From contig NWUY0304347265.1 in the NCBI GenBank assembly GCA_004151065.3, positions 1 through 50,286 of the forward strand: a stretch of 50,286 nucleotides of DNA, read 5' to 3'. Shown here one piece after another: positions 40,316 through 50,286 of this stretch. The DNA is from Larix sibirica (taxonomy: Eukaryota; Streptophyta; Pinopsida; Pinales; Pinaceae). Both the position numbers and the translations under genes were made by a program. Positions within the stretch are counted from its first letter, which is position 1. Every line of letters starts with the position of its first letter. The notes below the pieces were generated by a model. That model had not been told where the DNA came from. It made no database searches and worked only from the letters and a program-made list of their open reading frames with translations.

Positions 40316-40609
40316 TCATACCCACCTCATTATACTCGAACCATGATAAAGTGCGTCGGTTACTACCAAATTACTTGGTGTTATGCCAATGGAAAAACAC
40401 TTTGGAAAGAATAATTTCCTTTCTCCCTGACGAATAGGGATGGAGGGTTCTTTCGTCGAAGTGTGACATGTTAAGTGGAAATAATCGTTGGTTTTACCGA
40501 CGAACCACGTATGCTTGCCGAAGTTCTCTTGCTTTCTCGCGCTATCTATCCCTGGAGATGAATAAAGAACTTGACACCGTTTGCTTGCTATCTCATCATT
40601 TCCCCCCAT
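40316..40609 (-). CDS. Unrecognised 97-codon open frame
   Basis: It starts with ATG and reads MGGNDEIASKRCQVLYSSPG, then TSTKEPSIPIRQGERKLFF and ends near SSIMRWV. It is soluble, mixed in composition and not repetitive. The plus strand is open for 64 codons over 40468-40662. No family recognised; it could be a transferred fragment. Confidence 0.2.
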   Translation of the reverse strand: MGGNDEIASKRCQVLYSSPGIDSARKQENFGKHTWFVGKTNDYFHLTCHTSTKEPSIPIRQGERKLFFPKCFSIGITPSNLVVTDALYHGSSIMRWV

Positions 40610-41089
40610 GTCCCCACCATAATACGAGAGAGGGAAGTCATGTTACCACCATAAGTTATTGAGCCAAATTACCTTATGCAAGAGAAGAGAAGGCCCCATG
40701 TTTCCTACAGAATAGAGATTTAGATAAGCCTTTTACTTTACGTGATATCGATATGTTATCCAAGTATCCACCATACAGGACGGAAGCACATTGACCCAGC
40801 ACGGCATGGAAATATTTTGAAAGTATAGATTCAAGATAAGATCGATGCATCAACATTTGGATCGACGCCAAGCCTACCTGTCGTCATCGACTAGTGATAC
40901 CCTCCTCAGCAATGACCCTCTTTCTGCCTGTCTATGCTAGGCTACGTGGTGTGGGGCGTTTCACCTTACGCATGAGTCACGGGGGAGATTTGAGTGATAA
41001 GATAGTATGGCGGTCACGGCATTATTGGAGCCTGTGGAATAAGAGCCATCCACACTTGCAGGAGGACCTCGGATGATAACTGTCCTTAC

Positions 41090-41235
41090 CTCTTGCACTT
41101 ACCGCCGGTACGGATACTTTTTACTCTTCTACTTCCTCTTGGCACTGCACGGTACGGAACAATATCCGTGTTACTACCCGTCCTTACCTCTCGTAACTTA
41201 CCGTTACGGAACATTGTTTATACGCACTGTTCTGG
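41090..41235 (+). repeat. CTTACCG-TACGGAACA repeats
   Basis: CTTACCTCTTGCACTTACCGC, CGGTACGGATAC, CACGGTACGGAACAATATCCG, CTTACCTCTCGTAACTTACCG and TTACGGAACATTGTTT are successive variants. The related TTACCGATACGGAACAAT is at 4968. Two overlapping short frames here are not supported as genes. Confidence 0.6.
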
Positions 41236-41279
41236 TTCCAAAAGCACAGGCTTAGATGGGGCGGGTTATATACGAATTG

Positions 41280-41560
41280 ATCACACTGCGTAGATCAGAG
41301 ACATGGAGATAAGAAATAACAGAGCGGCCAGCACAGGTAAAAAAAGAGATCAAGTCCCATAGCACGAAAGATAAAAAACAGAACACGATAGAGGCCTGGA
41401 TGGGATGGACACCAGAGGAAGGGAAACACTATAGAGCAGGAGCATAACACGAGGTGATAACTAGAGCCCGGCGAGAGATACACTTACAGATATACCCACT
41501 ACACACAATCACAACAATTAGAGCTAGAGCACACACATCAATAAGCATATATATGTGATA
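41280..41560 (+). other. Purine/A-rich, T-poor tract
   Basis: Thymine is scarce on the plus strand (AGATCAGAGACATGGAGATAAG, AAAAAAGAGATCAAG, AGGAAGGGAAACAC, GAGCAGGAGCATAACACGAGG). The strand bias persists for about 280 bases. A 62-codon minus frame is a consequence. Confidence 0.5.
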
Positions 41561-42885
41561 TACACAGCAGAGTATTGGATTATTAGAGCATTGATTAATT
41601 TATGCAGTATTTTACTTTATCCGGTCTATTGTACAGGCGCGCTACGCGTTTACCGAACAGATATCCTCGAAAAAAACTATACCGCGTGAAGAAGTAGTAT
41701 AATATATATATATTATTAAAAAACATGTTTAATCCAAGTGTGTTAGAGTTAGGTGGGCGCTTTATTTTTTTGTTTTTATGTTTTCACTTATCTAATGCAA
41801 TTTAGATAAAGTTGGTTTAGTTAGGTCACCTATTTTACAAATAAACTATACTACCCTGTCCTGTCCACAGTTCTTCCCCTAGCGAATAAGAGCCCAAACA
41901 ATTCAGTAATGTAACAGATAAACCCTAGCATGCATTATAATGAGTAAGCGAATTTGGAAATGAAACCTTGCAATGATGACACCCGGCTCTAAGAATGACC
42001 TTCTGAAATGACCGGCTGGAAATGATCGGCAATATGACTGGCTCTTGGCTGCCCCTAAGGCAATAAACCTCCTGGCTCCTGGGGTTGGTTATCTCGCCTT
42101 GTCCCGTGTCCCGTACCTTCTTTCCCGTCCCGTACCGGCGGATGTGGCGCGTGTTGAAGGTGACTCGGGTCTTATCGTGGGGGCTTATCTTTCCTCTCAG
42201 CTATGGAGGTAAGCCTGGATGCAAGGGCATCTCAGTTATCATATATAAACAAACGAGCTAGAGCTTCTTGCACTGACCAGAGCTTTATTAATGCACCAAC
42301 TAACTATAACAAATAGAGGGCTTTAAATGGGGAAATGAAGTAAATAAAGGTGTCTATTAATATGAAATTGGTTTGAGGTGAGAAGGACCTTTTACCAGGG
42401 GTAAATTCACTTTTGTTGGTAACTTTGGGTCCATCTCCTTTTTTCCTTGCATCCTCTTGTCCAGTGATTATGTGTGTCTTCCTTCTGAGTCGAGTATTCT
42501 TGGGGTGGATATGGGAGATTGAACGTGTCCTTCTCTTCTCTCGCCTGTTGGCAACTTGGTGTCGAAACCCTCCCCTAATCCAATCCAGGCTGCCATACTC
42601 CCGGGATGCAAGTATATAAAACGATCAACTTGTCCTTGTACTGGTACTTCGCCATCCACTTGGCCATCCTTCCACTCGACAATTTACCATCTCTTGCCAT
42701 GCTCGCACTATAAAAATTCCCAGGTCCAAGTGAGGTAAAGGTGGCTAGAGCAGTAAAGATAGGTATATATAAAGGCTAGGCTGGTACAGGTAAGAGAGCT
42801 GATGCAAATGCCCGTTTACAAACAAATGATGATGGGAATTACCGTTACAACTGACCGTGCTCAACTTATGATGGAAGCGCTTTAC
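41561..42885. other. Intergenic; 17-mer shared with the window end
   Basis: AAATTGGTTTGAGGTGA at 42365-42381 is identical to the last 17 bases of the window (50270-50286). At 42080-42130 CCCGTGTCCCGTACC and TCCCGTCCCGTACC repeat, echoing 8150-8172. Frames at 42413-42619 (+) and 42468-42659 (-) overlap and are unrecognised. Confidence 0.5.
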
Positions 42886-42889
42886 AAAT

Positions 42890-43560
42890 TACCTTTATGA
42901 ATGACCGTGTTTGATTGCTTATGGAAATTATCCTACCTCTTCCTTTGCTACTGGTTGTGATGCCCATTGTGCTGCTGGGAATTATGATGCTTGTTCAATT
43001 GGTGTTTATTAAACTGGAACTGCTAGTTGTAGTGCTGCTACGGGAACTGCTCCTTAAACTGGTGAATTTGGTGTTACTATAAATGATCCTGGGAATAATT
43101 ATCCTTTAAATGCTTCTTTTACTAAAGAAACCGGTAACCTGCTTCTTCCGCTGCTCTTGCTTCCACCTCTGCCCTCGCTACAGGGTAAACTTATAATGGA
43201 TATGTTGGTGAAACTGGTGTGGGTTCTAACACTGAAACTATTGGGAATTATGCTGAAACTGGTGCTTATGGAGCTGCTTGTCCTGGGAATACTTGGGCTA
43301 CTGGGACTTATGCTCTTTCAATTGGTGCTGATGGTAAGGCTGCTAGTCCTAATGATGCCGGGAATTCTCTTGGTACTTATGCTCCTGAAACTGCTGGGGC
43401 TACTCCTTCCGATTCAACAACTAGTGATGCTGTTCCTTATTCAATTGCAGGTACTGCTGCTAGAAAGAAAGCTACTTCAACCGCTTCTTCAAATGCTTGG
43501 AATAATGCTCCTTCAACTGCTCTTGGAACTTATGATGGAAATGTTGGTGAAACTGGCTGA
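42890..43560 (+). repeat. Codon-periodic degenerate repeat tract C
   Basis: GCTGCTGGGAATTATGATGCT, TTCAATTGGTG, TTAAACTGG(A/T)ACTGC, AATGATCCTGGGAATAAT and GAAACTGGTGCTTATGG are the same vocabulary as tract A and in the same orientation. CTGCTCTTGGAACTTATG at 43517-43534 is identical to 2076-2093. The 197-codon Leu/Met-rich frame (43157-43750) is an out-of-phase reading that runs past the tract end. Confidence 0.8.
43219..43560 (+). other. 113-codon in-phase open frame of tract C
   Basis: From ATG 43219 to TGA 43558 it reads GSNTETIGNYAETGAYGAA, later TGTYALSIGADGKAASPNDAG and APSTALGTYDGNVGETG. It is Ala/Gly/Thr/Asn-rich with no hydrophobic span. Upstream the same phase continues with TAA interruptions, so the ATG is not a clear beginning. 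I infer a repeat-derived frame; whether it is ever expressed is unknown. Confidence 0.5.
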
Positions 43561-44075
43561 ACCTGGCATTTTAAGAGAAATGAAAAACACATTTTCAAAA
43601 TACAAAAATATGCTGAAAAATGCAAAAAGGTGTTTCTCCCCCTGTCATGGCTCCCTTCATAAATCGCCAAAAAATGCGAGAAAAACATGGCTTTTTTCCA
43701 ATATTCTTATTTATGTTATTATGCCCAGAATTCTAAGTGGAATTTATTGAGCCATGAGTGTCCTGCGGAGCCCGGGCCCACTAAGCCATTTACTAAGGGG
43801 ATTTTAGCACCTTTTTAGCAACCAGGAAGCAACAGCAACACCTTGAATCTACTATGTGTGGTTGTAGTTTCAACCTTGCCTTTCAACCTTTAATATCCTA
43901 TGTTTAAGCAAGCCAAGCCCCCTTTGGCCACTCCTTCCGGCCACCCTAAGAAGACTAATCAGTTCAGAAAATCCAATTGGATAAGTCAATAACTAACCGG
44001 TGCCACCCACCTCTTCCTTAAGTTACAACCTTCCTAGCGTGAATGCAGCTCTGTGTATGGAGAATATTCTAAAAA
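43561..44075. other. Intergenic, A-rich then mixed, no gene
   Basis: At 43580-43690 AAAAATATGC, TGAAAAATGC, AAAAAGG and AAAAAATGCGAG words repeat loosely. Nothing else is seen. Confidence 0.4.
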
Positions 44076-44078
44076 CAG

Positions 44079-44357
44079 ATGCATCTATTAGAAATAAAAT
44101 TGAGTAACTTGTGCTCCGTAGGCGTAAGGGTCAGCGGATGTAGTACCTTGTGTTCCATACTCGTAAGTGAGCTCGAGGGTATAGTTAGAGAGCAAAGGTT
44201 CCATCGAGTTATAGAGAGAAAGTTCCTTGCCCTCGGAAGGACAAGCGGCTCCGCTCATGAAATGCCAATCTTAATTAATAAAAAATTTCACTTTATTACC
44301 TCCGACGAGAAATTCCACTCTTTCACTTTGTCCCCCGAAAAGGGTTCATTTCATTAA
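44079..44357 (+). other. 92-codon open frame over a 39-bp spaced repeat
   Basis: CTTGTGCTCCGTAGGCGTAAG at 44108 is repeated as CTTGTGTTCCATACTCGTAAG at 44147 with four differences. The frame through it is unrecognised. 44223-44252 is the partner of 28327-28356. Near 44285 and 44310 AAATTTCACTT / AAATTCCACTC is also duplicated. Repeat-derived sequence is more likely than a gene. Confidence 0.4.
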
Positions 44358-44359
44358 CC

Positions 44360-45060
44360 AAGAATGACGAATTATACTGTTTTATTGATCCGGTAGTCGA
44401 ACTAAGTAGCCCAAATGAGCCGGTGAGTTAAACCCAGGATCAAATTCCAACTATGACCGTAAAATGATGTACTATCGGCATCCAGCCTGTTCAATGTTCC
44501 TCTCTGTGTGGTTTTAGTCCTAACCCTGTGTAGAAGTGTGTAATCACTAATTCACTGACCGTTGCCCCTGCCCTTTCCAGCAGCATCATAAGGAGAATAC
44601 CTCGGTTCATGTCATGCGATCCATGCATGTGTGTTGTTGCATATAAGAAAGCTTTCCATTGCGTAGGTTTTATTGTTTTCTGCCATTGTTTTCTGCTCTT
44701 GCTATTGCTATGATTATTATTGCCAACGCCAATCACCATCAACATCGACCTAAACATGCATTGTGGCAACGTAATAGAAGCTCACTCACATTGTTGTGTA
44801 ACCTCATTGGTAAGCACCTCCCATCGGTAAGCGAACATAATCCGGCGACACATACCTCCTCAATTGTATAACCCCCGCATACTGCTTCACGTCCTAAAGT
44901 TCTAAGTCCTCCCGTAAAGACTCACTAACTACCGGCCTAACTCACCTCTGCATATCGTAGTGTAACCTCAAATGGTGTATTGTGCCAAGGCCTATACATT
45001 TGCTAGCATAGGTAGGAAAGCGTAGTGATCGAGGGGTCATAATCTTAAAGGGGCATAGTC
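44360..45060. other. Intergenic, nothing recognised
   Basis: Opposite-strand frames at 44491-44769 (-, 92 codons) and 44659-44871 (+, 70 codons) overlap and have no recognised relatives. TTGTTTTCTGCCATTGTTTTCTGC near 44675 is a short tandem. Confidence 0.35.
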
Positions 45061-45800
45061 ACAGGGTTAAGTCAGAGGTGGAGGCAGCTGCGGGACTAGA
45101 TTCAATTTATCCAGTTACGGGTGTTGACCAAGTTTACCCACCGGCATCCCTTTGTTCGGTTCCAGATTCATATGCATATAAACACCCAGTTGGAAAGGCA
45201 CTACCCACAGCTGAGGTAGGAGTACAGCCAATTTCATATCCTCCTCTAGTCACAGATCGAGATGGTTATGTATTTAGATTTGTATCTGGATCTAGATCAA
45301 TGGGTTCGAAGTAAGGCCGAACTGGAAGACTGAACGCGGGGTTTTAGGGACTGAAATGCTTTATAAGCGGTGATGTGGGGTATGAGTCAACTGGGGCTAC
45401 TAGCTTTGTTTTCTCAATCGCTGAATCAACGGCTACTCTTGTAATTGGTACTACTTTCAAAAATATCGCTCGGGTGGGTAAACAGGTTCATTCGCTGGCT
45501 CTGGATCAATTGCATCTGGCTCTTTATCCTTAGGAACTGGGTTTGGGACTGGAATAGGATCCGCTATTCAATCTCCATCTCTACCTGGGACCTATCTAGC
45601 TTCCACCTTTTCCCCTGCTTGGGGCTATGCCTTTCTTACTGCCTATACCTTCGCTAATGGGTAAACTGATGCTACTTAATGATGCTGGTCGATCGATGGG
45701 TTAAATTGCCGGGACTGGCTTTGTGATGGGTGATGCCAGTGGTTATGGGTGGTAAACTGCCCCTACGACCTATGCCACGCTTGCTTCTGGAACCGGATAA
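45060..45800 (+). repeat. Codon-periodic tract D (Gly/Ser/Thr-rich readings)
   Basis: A 78-codon frame at 45078-45314 reads DSIYPVTGVDQVYPPAS. From about 45372 another phase reads GYESTGATSFVFSIAESTAT, and from 45482 a third reads TGSFAGSGSIASGSLSLG and GTGFGTGIGSAIQSPS, with TAA in TAAACAGG and TAAACTGATGC words. From 45700, IAGTGFVMGDASGYG and TAPTTYATLASGTG follow between TAA codons. The word style resembles tracts A to C, with more TCT/GGA codons. Confidence 0.6.
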
Positions 45801-45809
45801 TCTTCAATT

Positions 45810-46215
45810 GGTCATCGACCGATCCTGCGTGAGGTGATGGCTTTAACCCTCTTTGTTACTGCGGGGGAGACTTGATCAACCAGATTAACGATACCTCGTC
45901 CTGCTCCTACCTCTGCTTATTTCTTTGCTACCTATAGCTCCGTTGCCTTTACTTTACCACCTCCCCCATCACTGTCTTTCCTGCTGCTCATGCTTTCACT
46001 CGGGCAACTTCTGTAACTAAATTAACTTTTACCCATCACCTCCTTATTCTCCGATGTATCTCTTAAATTGCTCACTTCTCCTCTTCGTTTCTCTCATCGG
46101 ATTCATCCACCATTTCTCTGTCATGGCCGACCTTATTAGAGCTCTTTCATCTCTCGCACTGTTATCTATATCCCCCCATCTCTTTTTATTTTCACATTCC
46201 ACAACTGACCAATCC
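45810..46215 (+). other. Pyrimidine-rich tract
   Basis: From 45895 to 46205 the plus strand is mostly C and T (CTGCTCCTACCTCTGC, CTTTCCTGCTGCTC, CTTCTCCTCTTCGTTTCTC, CCCCCCATCTC). It follows directly on tract D. No gene is visible. Confidence 0.55.
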
Positions 46216-47350
46216 TAGGTTAAGCTACCCCCCCATGGCACAGGGAGTTAACGTTGCCATATCCACGGGGTGAAACGGAAAGAGTCCCTCTTCTACTAGA
46301 AACACCTTAATCTAAATAGGGATTTTTTTCTCAGTCTACCCCGATATCCCTTTTTGAATACTACCTCCGTTTTCGAGAATGACTAGTGGTTTTCAGCAGT
46401 AAACTCAACAATATAACCCTCTATTGTATTCTCCACCCATAAATATATGGCATGAGTTACTTGATGATTTACCCACTGCAAGGCAACAAGATTTCAAACA
46501 TTCCACTGAACTTTTTTCTTTTTCTCTGTTTTTATACTTTAATAAAATTACTGAGAACTTGCACCAAAAAACTTCATACTGATCTTCTGCGGGTCCATTG
46601 TATATAATATATTATAAAACCATGCAAGGATCGCATTGTCTCAAGTCGGCTTCTTGTAACACAAAGTCCTCAAACTATTTTTACCACCACTCTTTTACTA
46701 TATGCTTATAGATCCTGTTTAACATACTACATGCACCTCCTTCTTAGGCAAGGGTCCCAGCAAAAAAACCATTTTTATGCATAAGATGTGAGACCGGGGT
46801 TCTCCTCAGTTTACTAACAAAGCGGCACTGTCGTAGTCTAGGATGCTGGCATATAAGTATTCCCAAGAGGGAAGGACATCTCACCCGAAGCGTAACTGAT
46901 ACTAGGAGGATAAAGAGATGCAATAAAGAAAGAGCACCTTGATAAAAGCTATAAAACTATGCATTATAACTCAGATTCTGATTACACATTAGCAGATAAT
47001 AGATAGTTCGCGCAACATAACAGATCTAACAGATATCTAAACATGCATTAAAGCTATAACATTATACACATGCATACCAAAGTTTTGAAGCAGAATAGAA
47101 GGGGTGCCACTACCCTTAGTGGTTGCGATCACTAAGGTTGAAGGTGGTAGTAAGATCCCTGCAACCCATAACTTATGGGAATAGTAAGGATTTAGTTGTA
47201 CTGAGTATTGTGCTTTGCCCTGATCTTCCTCACCTCATTGAGCTTGAGCCTTGCTCAGGAGGCAACACGTATAAATGTGGTTGCATTGGTTGGGTGGTTA
47301 ATTGACCCTTTGCTGTGATTTCCCCACTCTTGATTGAATACTTTTTTGTA
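46216..47350. other. Intergenic, nothing recognised
   Basis: AT-rich in the middle. CATGCATTA(A/T)AGCTATAAC-like and AGCTATAAAACTATGCATTATAAC words near 46945 and 47040 are mutually related. A 60-codon frame at 47123-47305 is unsupported. Confidence 0.4.
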
Positions 47351-47354
47351 AGAT

Positions 47355-47850
47355 CAGGTCGCAGACTGGTTCATGGGATCTTATTTAGGATTGGTGCAAG
47401 GGATCTGGAACGGAGCTGAATCTGCTTGCAATTTTTTTAGGTTTGGTTGCTTACCAGACAGATAGCTTTGTTAGACCCCTTTTTTAGGTTGCTTACTATG
47501 GCCTAACGAAAATAATGTGGGCCCGCATAGATAACATCTATTATATAGATCTATCCAAACAATGGGTAGGGAAAAGAATATCCATAATGGTGTTATGGGG
47601 AAGATTGGTAGGGTGCCACCTGCTGTACCTTTATTACTCTTGGCCTCAAAAATCCTTACTTTTCACATCGGATCGCATCAAATCACCTAGTGTTATTACA
47701 TATATAATAATGACTGAATAATGACTGAAAGATCTGGCGTCTGCGCCTGACTCTAAGTGGAAAAGATACGTGGAGTACTTGCCCGATTCAAGGAGGGCGA
47801 AGAACGTAGTTGCAAAGCTGCATTGGGCACCCCCTACCCAATAAGTAAAC
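47355..47850 (+). other. Several short protein-like open stretches, unrecognised
   Basis: One phase near 47356 reads RSGRRLVHGILFRIGARDLE before a stop. 47515-47721 is a 68-codon ATG frame (RIDNIYYIDLSKQWVGKRIS). Near 47745 another phase reads APDSKWKRYVEYLPDSRRA to a TAA at 47840. The three lie in sequence in different phases, as in a decayed gene, but I recognise no family. Confidence 0.25.
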
Positions 47851-47885
47851 TTAGAAACGAACGAAATAAAGGGGTTTAATAACAA

Positions 47886-48560
47886 CTATAGCTCCTTTTA
47901 TGTATGTTGCTAAAGGGATTGCCTGCTTAACAACAAGGAAGAGATGCTTACTTAGCAATCAAGAGGACTCATAACATTAGACTCATGAAAGATCCTTACC
48001 ACCTTAATAATATATTTGTAACATGGAGGACCTTATCATTTATTTATCACATTGAGGACTCCTTAAGATTACTTCTTTAACCACTTTATACCTCTTAATG
48101 GTGTTGTATACTTTTAATGTTCATCATAGTAGAGCTTATGATCTAGCAGCTTTGGTCAAATGTGATTATGGACTTTTCTGATCTTGTACATATTAAATAC
48201 TATCTTCTATTAACCGTGCATCACACGAATTACCCTAATAGCTCTTATGCAGGGAATTCTTACTCTTTACTCTATAAGGTAAGCTCCTTACGCTAGGAAT
48301 AATACTTTCAATATCTTACTTAAAAATCAAAGAACACATAACAGCAACACAAGGAACCTAGAACTTCTTATTCGCTTGGTAGCCTATAACTTCGCCGATT
48401 TCCAATGCAATTTCTTATCTTTCCCACTCTTCCGTTGGGAGTATTGGCGTGCTATTTCTTCTCGATTAGCAATCACAGATAGAACTTCCACCACCTCCGC
48501 TCCTCACCACTTGGGCTCAATCAATCATACTTTTACCATACAAAGATATATTTCAACTTA
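47886..48560. other. Intergenic, AT-rich, no gene
   Basis: An 84-codon frame at 48376-48630 has no recognised relative. Otherwise no structure seen. Confidence 0.4.
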
Positions 48561-48571
48561 CAACTCCTTAG

Positions 48572-48658
48572 ACCAGCAGCTATCAAACATATTTATTACT
48601 CCTACAGCTTACCTACTACCCACTTATTAGTCTTGTTCTTTTACCAGCAGCTATCAAA
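48572..48658. repeat. 16-bp direct repeat, 71 bases apart
   Basis: ACCAGCAGCTATCAAA is identical at 48572-48587 and 48643-48658. Confidence 0.9.
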
Positions 48659-48689
48659 GAAAGGATCGCTTATGAAACTATACTTTATA

Positions 48690-49300
48690 ACCTTGGTATA
48701 TAATATATATATATATATTGTATGTTATATATTGTTGAGGAAAGCTTGTCTTTATGAACTTGAGTAAAGATAAGGTGGTTAGTTAGTTTATACTTCAAAG
48801 TATGTTCCTATCTCTTTTATCCTTAATATATTTATTTAAGATAATGGGACTTATGATAGGACAGACAGCAGCAGGGTTATGGGACTAAACAGGAGGACCA
48901 CTAACTCCTTTATGAACACTACCCATTAGTTAGTAGTTACCCGACCCATAAACAACAAGTACCTGCCAACACATAGGAAGGTTGTTCATTGGCCCACGAG
49001 TCCATTACATGTCACAAATTACCATGTTACCATGAGTTAGGCTTCTTAGATCCTTTAATTGGGCTTATGGTCTGCTATGCTGCTGCTTATGCTATGGTGC
49101 TCTAGGAATTCAAAGGGTGAATCACAGGAATTATATCTTATGCTATCAGACAAAAGGAGGTGACAAATACGAGGTAAAGTGGTCAATGTTTACTCTACCG
49201 AAGATCTTGGTTATTCTTTTCATTTCACTTACTGAACTATGATCCTCATTTTACTCACTGGCTAACCACCACTTTTACTCATTGGAGCAGGAAAGATTCT
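48690..49300. other. AT-rich, includes a TA dinucleotide run
   Basis: TATATAATATATATATATATATTG lies at about 48697-48720 (shown here as alternating TA steps). The rest is mixed and without a gene. Confidence 0.5.
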
Positions 49301-49318
49301 ATGCCATGCAGGACGAGC

Positions 49319-49374
49319 AAACTAGTATTATTATCACTGGTAACTACATACCCAACCGAAACTAGTATTATTAT
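49319..49374. repeat. 16-bp direct repeat, 40 bases apart
   Basis: AAACTAGTATTATTAT is identical at 49319-49334 and 49359-49374. Confidence 0.9.
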
Positions 49375-49439
49375 TCATTCACTGAAACAACGAAACGAAG
49401 AATGAAATTGGTACTAGAGCCCGAATCCTACACGGGATG

Positions 49440-50230
49440 TGTATGCTGAGGGCAACATGGATAATATCTCTAAGATGATGCCAATCGATATCTCCTCAAA
49501 TCTCGATGTCGTGGAAAACATCAGGATTGGAACCGACTGCTCTCTTGAATAAGTTACAATATTTATATATATACAACTCTTTAAAAGGAATGAAATTGCT
49601 TGTCCGCATCGGGCAAGGAGTTCCGCAACGTTTTTTCTTGGTCATAGGAAGAAATGTCGGGCATTACTATAATAGTAAAACATTAGATTAAGACTTATGA
49701 CAATGCTAGACCTATTTGATAGAAGATGTGATCGGTTAACCCGAAGAAGGCAGCTGCTATCAAGGCAGAGGTGGATAAACTATTTCACATAGGATTTCTC
49801 TATCTAGTCCCCCTGACCAAATGGGTGTCCAACCTAGTTCCTATTGATAAAAAGCAAGGGATATTCTATTTTGTACTAACTTCAAGGATCTAAACAAGGC
49901 TTGCCCAAAGGATAATTATCCCATGCCTTTCATTGATCAAATTATTGATGAGTGTGTTGGAAATGAAAGATTTTCATTCATGGATGGATTTTCTGGTTAC
50001 AACCAAATTGAGATTCGTACAGAGGATCAACAGAAGATGTATTTTTTATGTCCTTGGGGCACATGTGCCTATGGGAAGATGTAATTTAGTATAAAAATGC
50101 TAGAGCAACTTTCTAGCGGGCCATGTCGTATGTATTTAATTACATAAAGCACATTATGGAGGCCTCTTTGGATGATATAGTTGCTCGTTCGAAGCGAAGA
50201 GATGAGCATCTAGCGCGGGCGGGGAATGAA
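49440..50230 (+). pseudogene. Broken Ty3/gypsy-type retrotransposon pol, reverse-transcriptase region
   Basis: The piece covers the linker before reverse transcriptase and most of its fingers and palm. Near 49525 IRIGTDCSLE resembles the motif that precedes reverse transcriptase in plant gypsy elements. From 49738 KAEVDKLFHIGFL and WVSNLVPIDKK follow; after a frameshift near 49862 come NFKDLNKACPKDNYPMPF and FSFMDGFSGYNQIEI; after a stop and another shift near 50080, NARATF, RAMS, then SLDDIVARSKRRDEHL, where the catalytic box has Ser instead of the usual Tyr/Phe before x-DD. At least two frameshifts and several stops make it inactive. No LTR, RNase H or integrase is visible before the window ends. 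The GYNQI signature fits gypsy elements, not pararetroviruses. Confidence 0.85.
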
Positions 50231-50286
50231 AAAGTTACAAATAAAGAATGCAGACCTGCAATAGAAGCAAAATTGGTTTGAGGTGA

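Noticed and set aside
43157-43750. 197-codon plus-strand frame, the longest in the window, Leu/Met-rich
   Set aside because: It is tract C read out of phase: GCTGCTGGT-type words become CTG-CTG-G. The same effect produces Leu/Met-rich frames in tracts A and B, so length and hydrophobicity here are artefacts of the repeat.

Overview
This 50.3 kb window contains no gene that I can recognise. I found no rRNA, no tRNA, no standard mitochondrial or plastid gene, no bacterial-type operon, no CRISPR array and no intact mobile element. Open frames starting at ATG/GTG/TTG rarely pass 100 codons. The two longest (197 and 154 codons) are Leu/Met-rich out-of-phase readings of a repeat family. The general look fits intergenic DNA of a large plant mitochondrial genome: moderate GC, no dense transposon nesting, many short degenerate repeats, short tandem duplications, palindromic words and one decayed nuclear-type retrotransposon piece. 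A gymnosperm or fern/lycophyte chondrome with expanded spacers is possible. This is inference, because no marker gene is present to prove it.

The window is best described as a mosaic of degenerate repeat families. The dominant one is codon-periodic: words such as GGGAAT, GCTTAT, TCAACT, GAAACTGGT and AATGATCCTGGG follow one another in a 3-base rhythm and read in one frame as Ala/Gly/Ser/Thr/Asn/Asp/Tyr/Pro-rich peptide. It forms large tracts at about 2010-4135 (+), 20270-21130 (-) and 42890-43560 (+). A related tract lies at 45060-45800 (+), and smaller echoes lie at 5626-5814, 21380-21460, 29455-29560, 30650-30740, 30985-31200, 32380-32712 and perhaps 39717-39992. Three tracts share a box reading GNY-(x)-ETG-(A/V)-YG.

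A second family is a module of about 200-250 bp present four times between 17283 and 19175 and once more at 22330-22445; in four copies an ATG followed by a similar short reading lies at the same place. Other families are a three-copy element (24301, 24525, 32041), TGTAATTACGC elements (9532-9841), a 32-bp tandem (17077-17163), and many two- or three-copy repeats of 15-80 bp. Pyrimidine-rich or purine-rich tracts occur at 10232-10615, 13005-13225, 14580-14876, 30820-30955, 41280-41560 and 45900-46215.

The last 800 bases hold a broken reverse-transcriptase region of a Ty3/gypsy-type plant LTR retrotransposon, with frameshifts and stops. A handful of unrecognised open frames are listed at low confidence; at this length in 50 kb many are expected by chance. 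No functional pathway can be assembled from the window.
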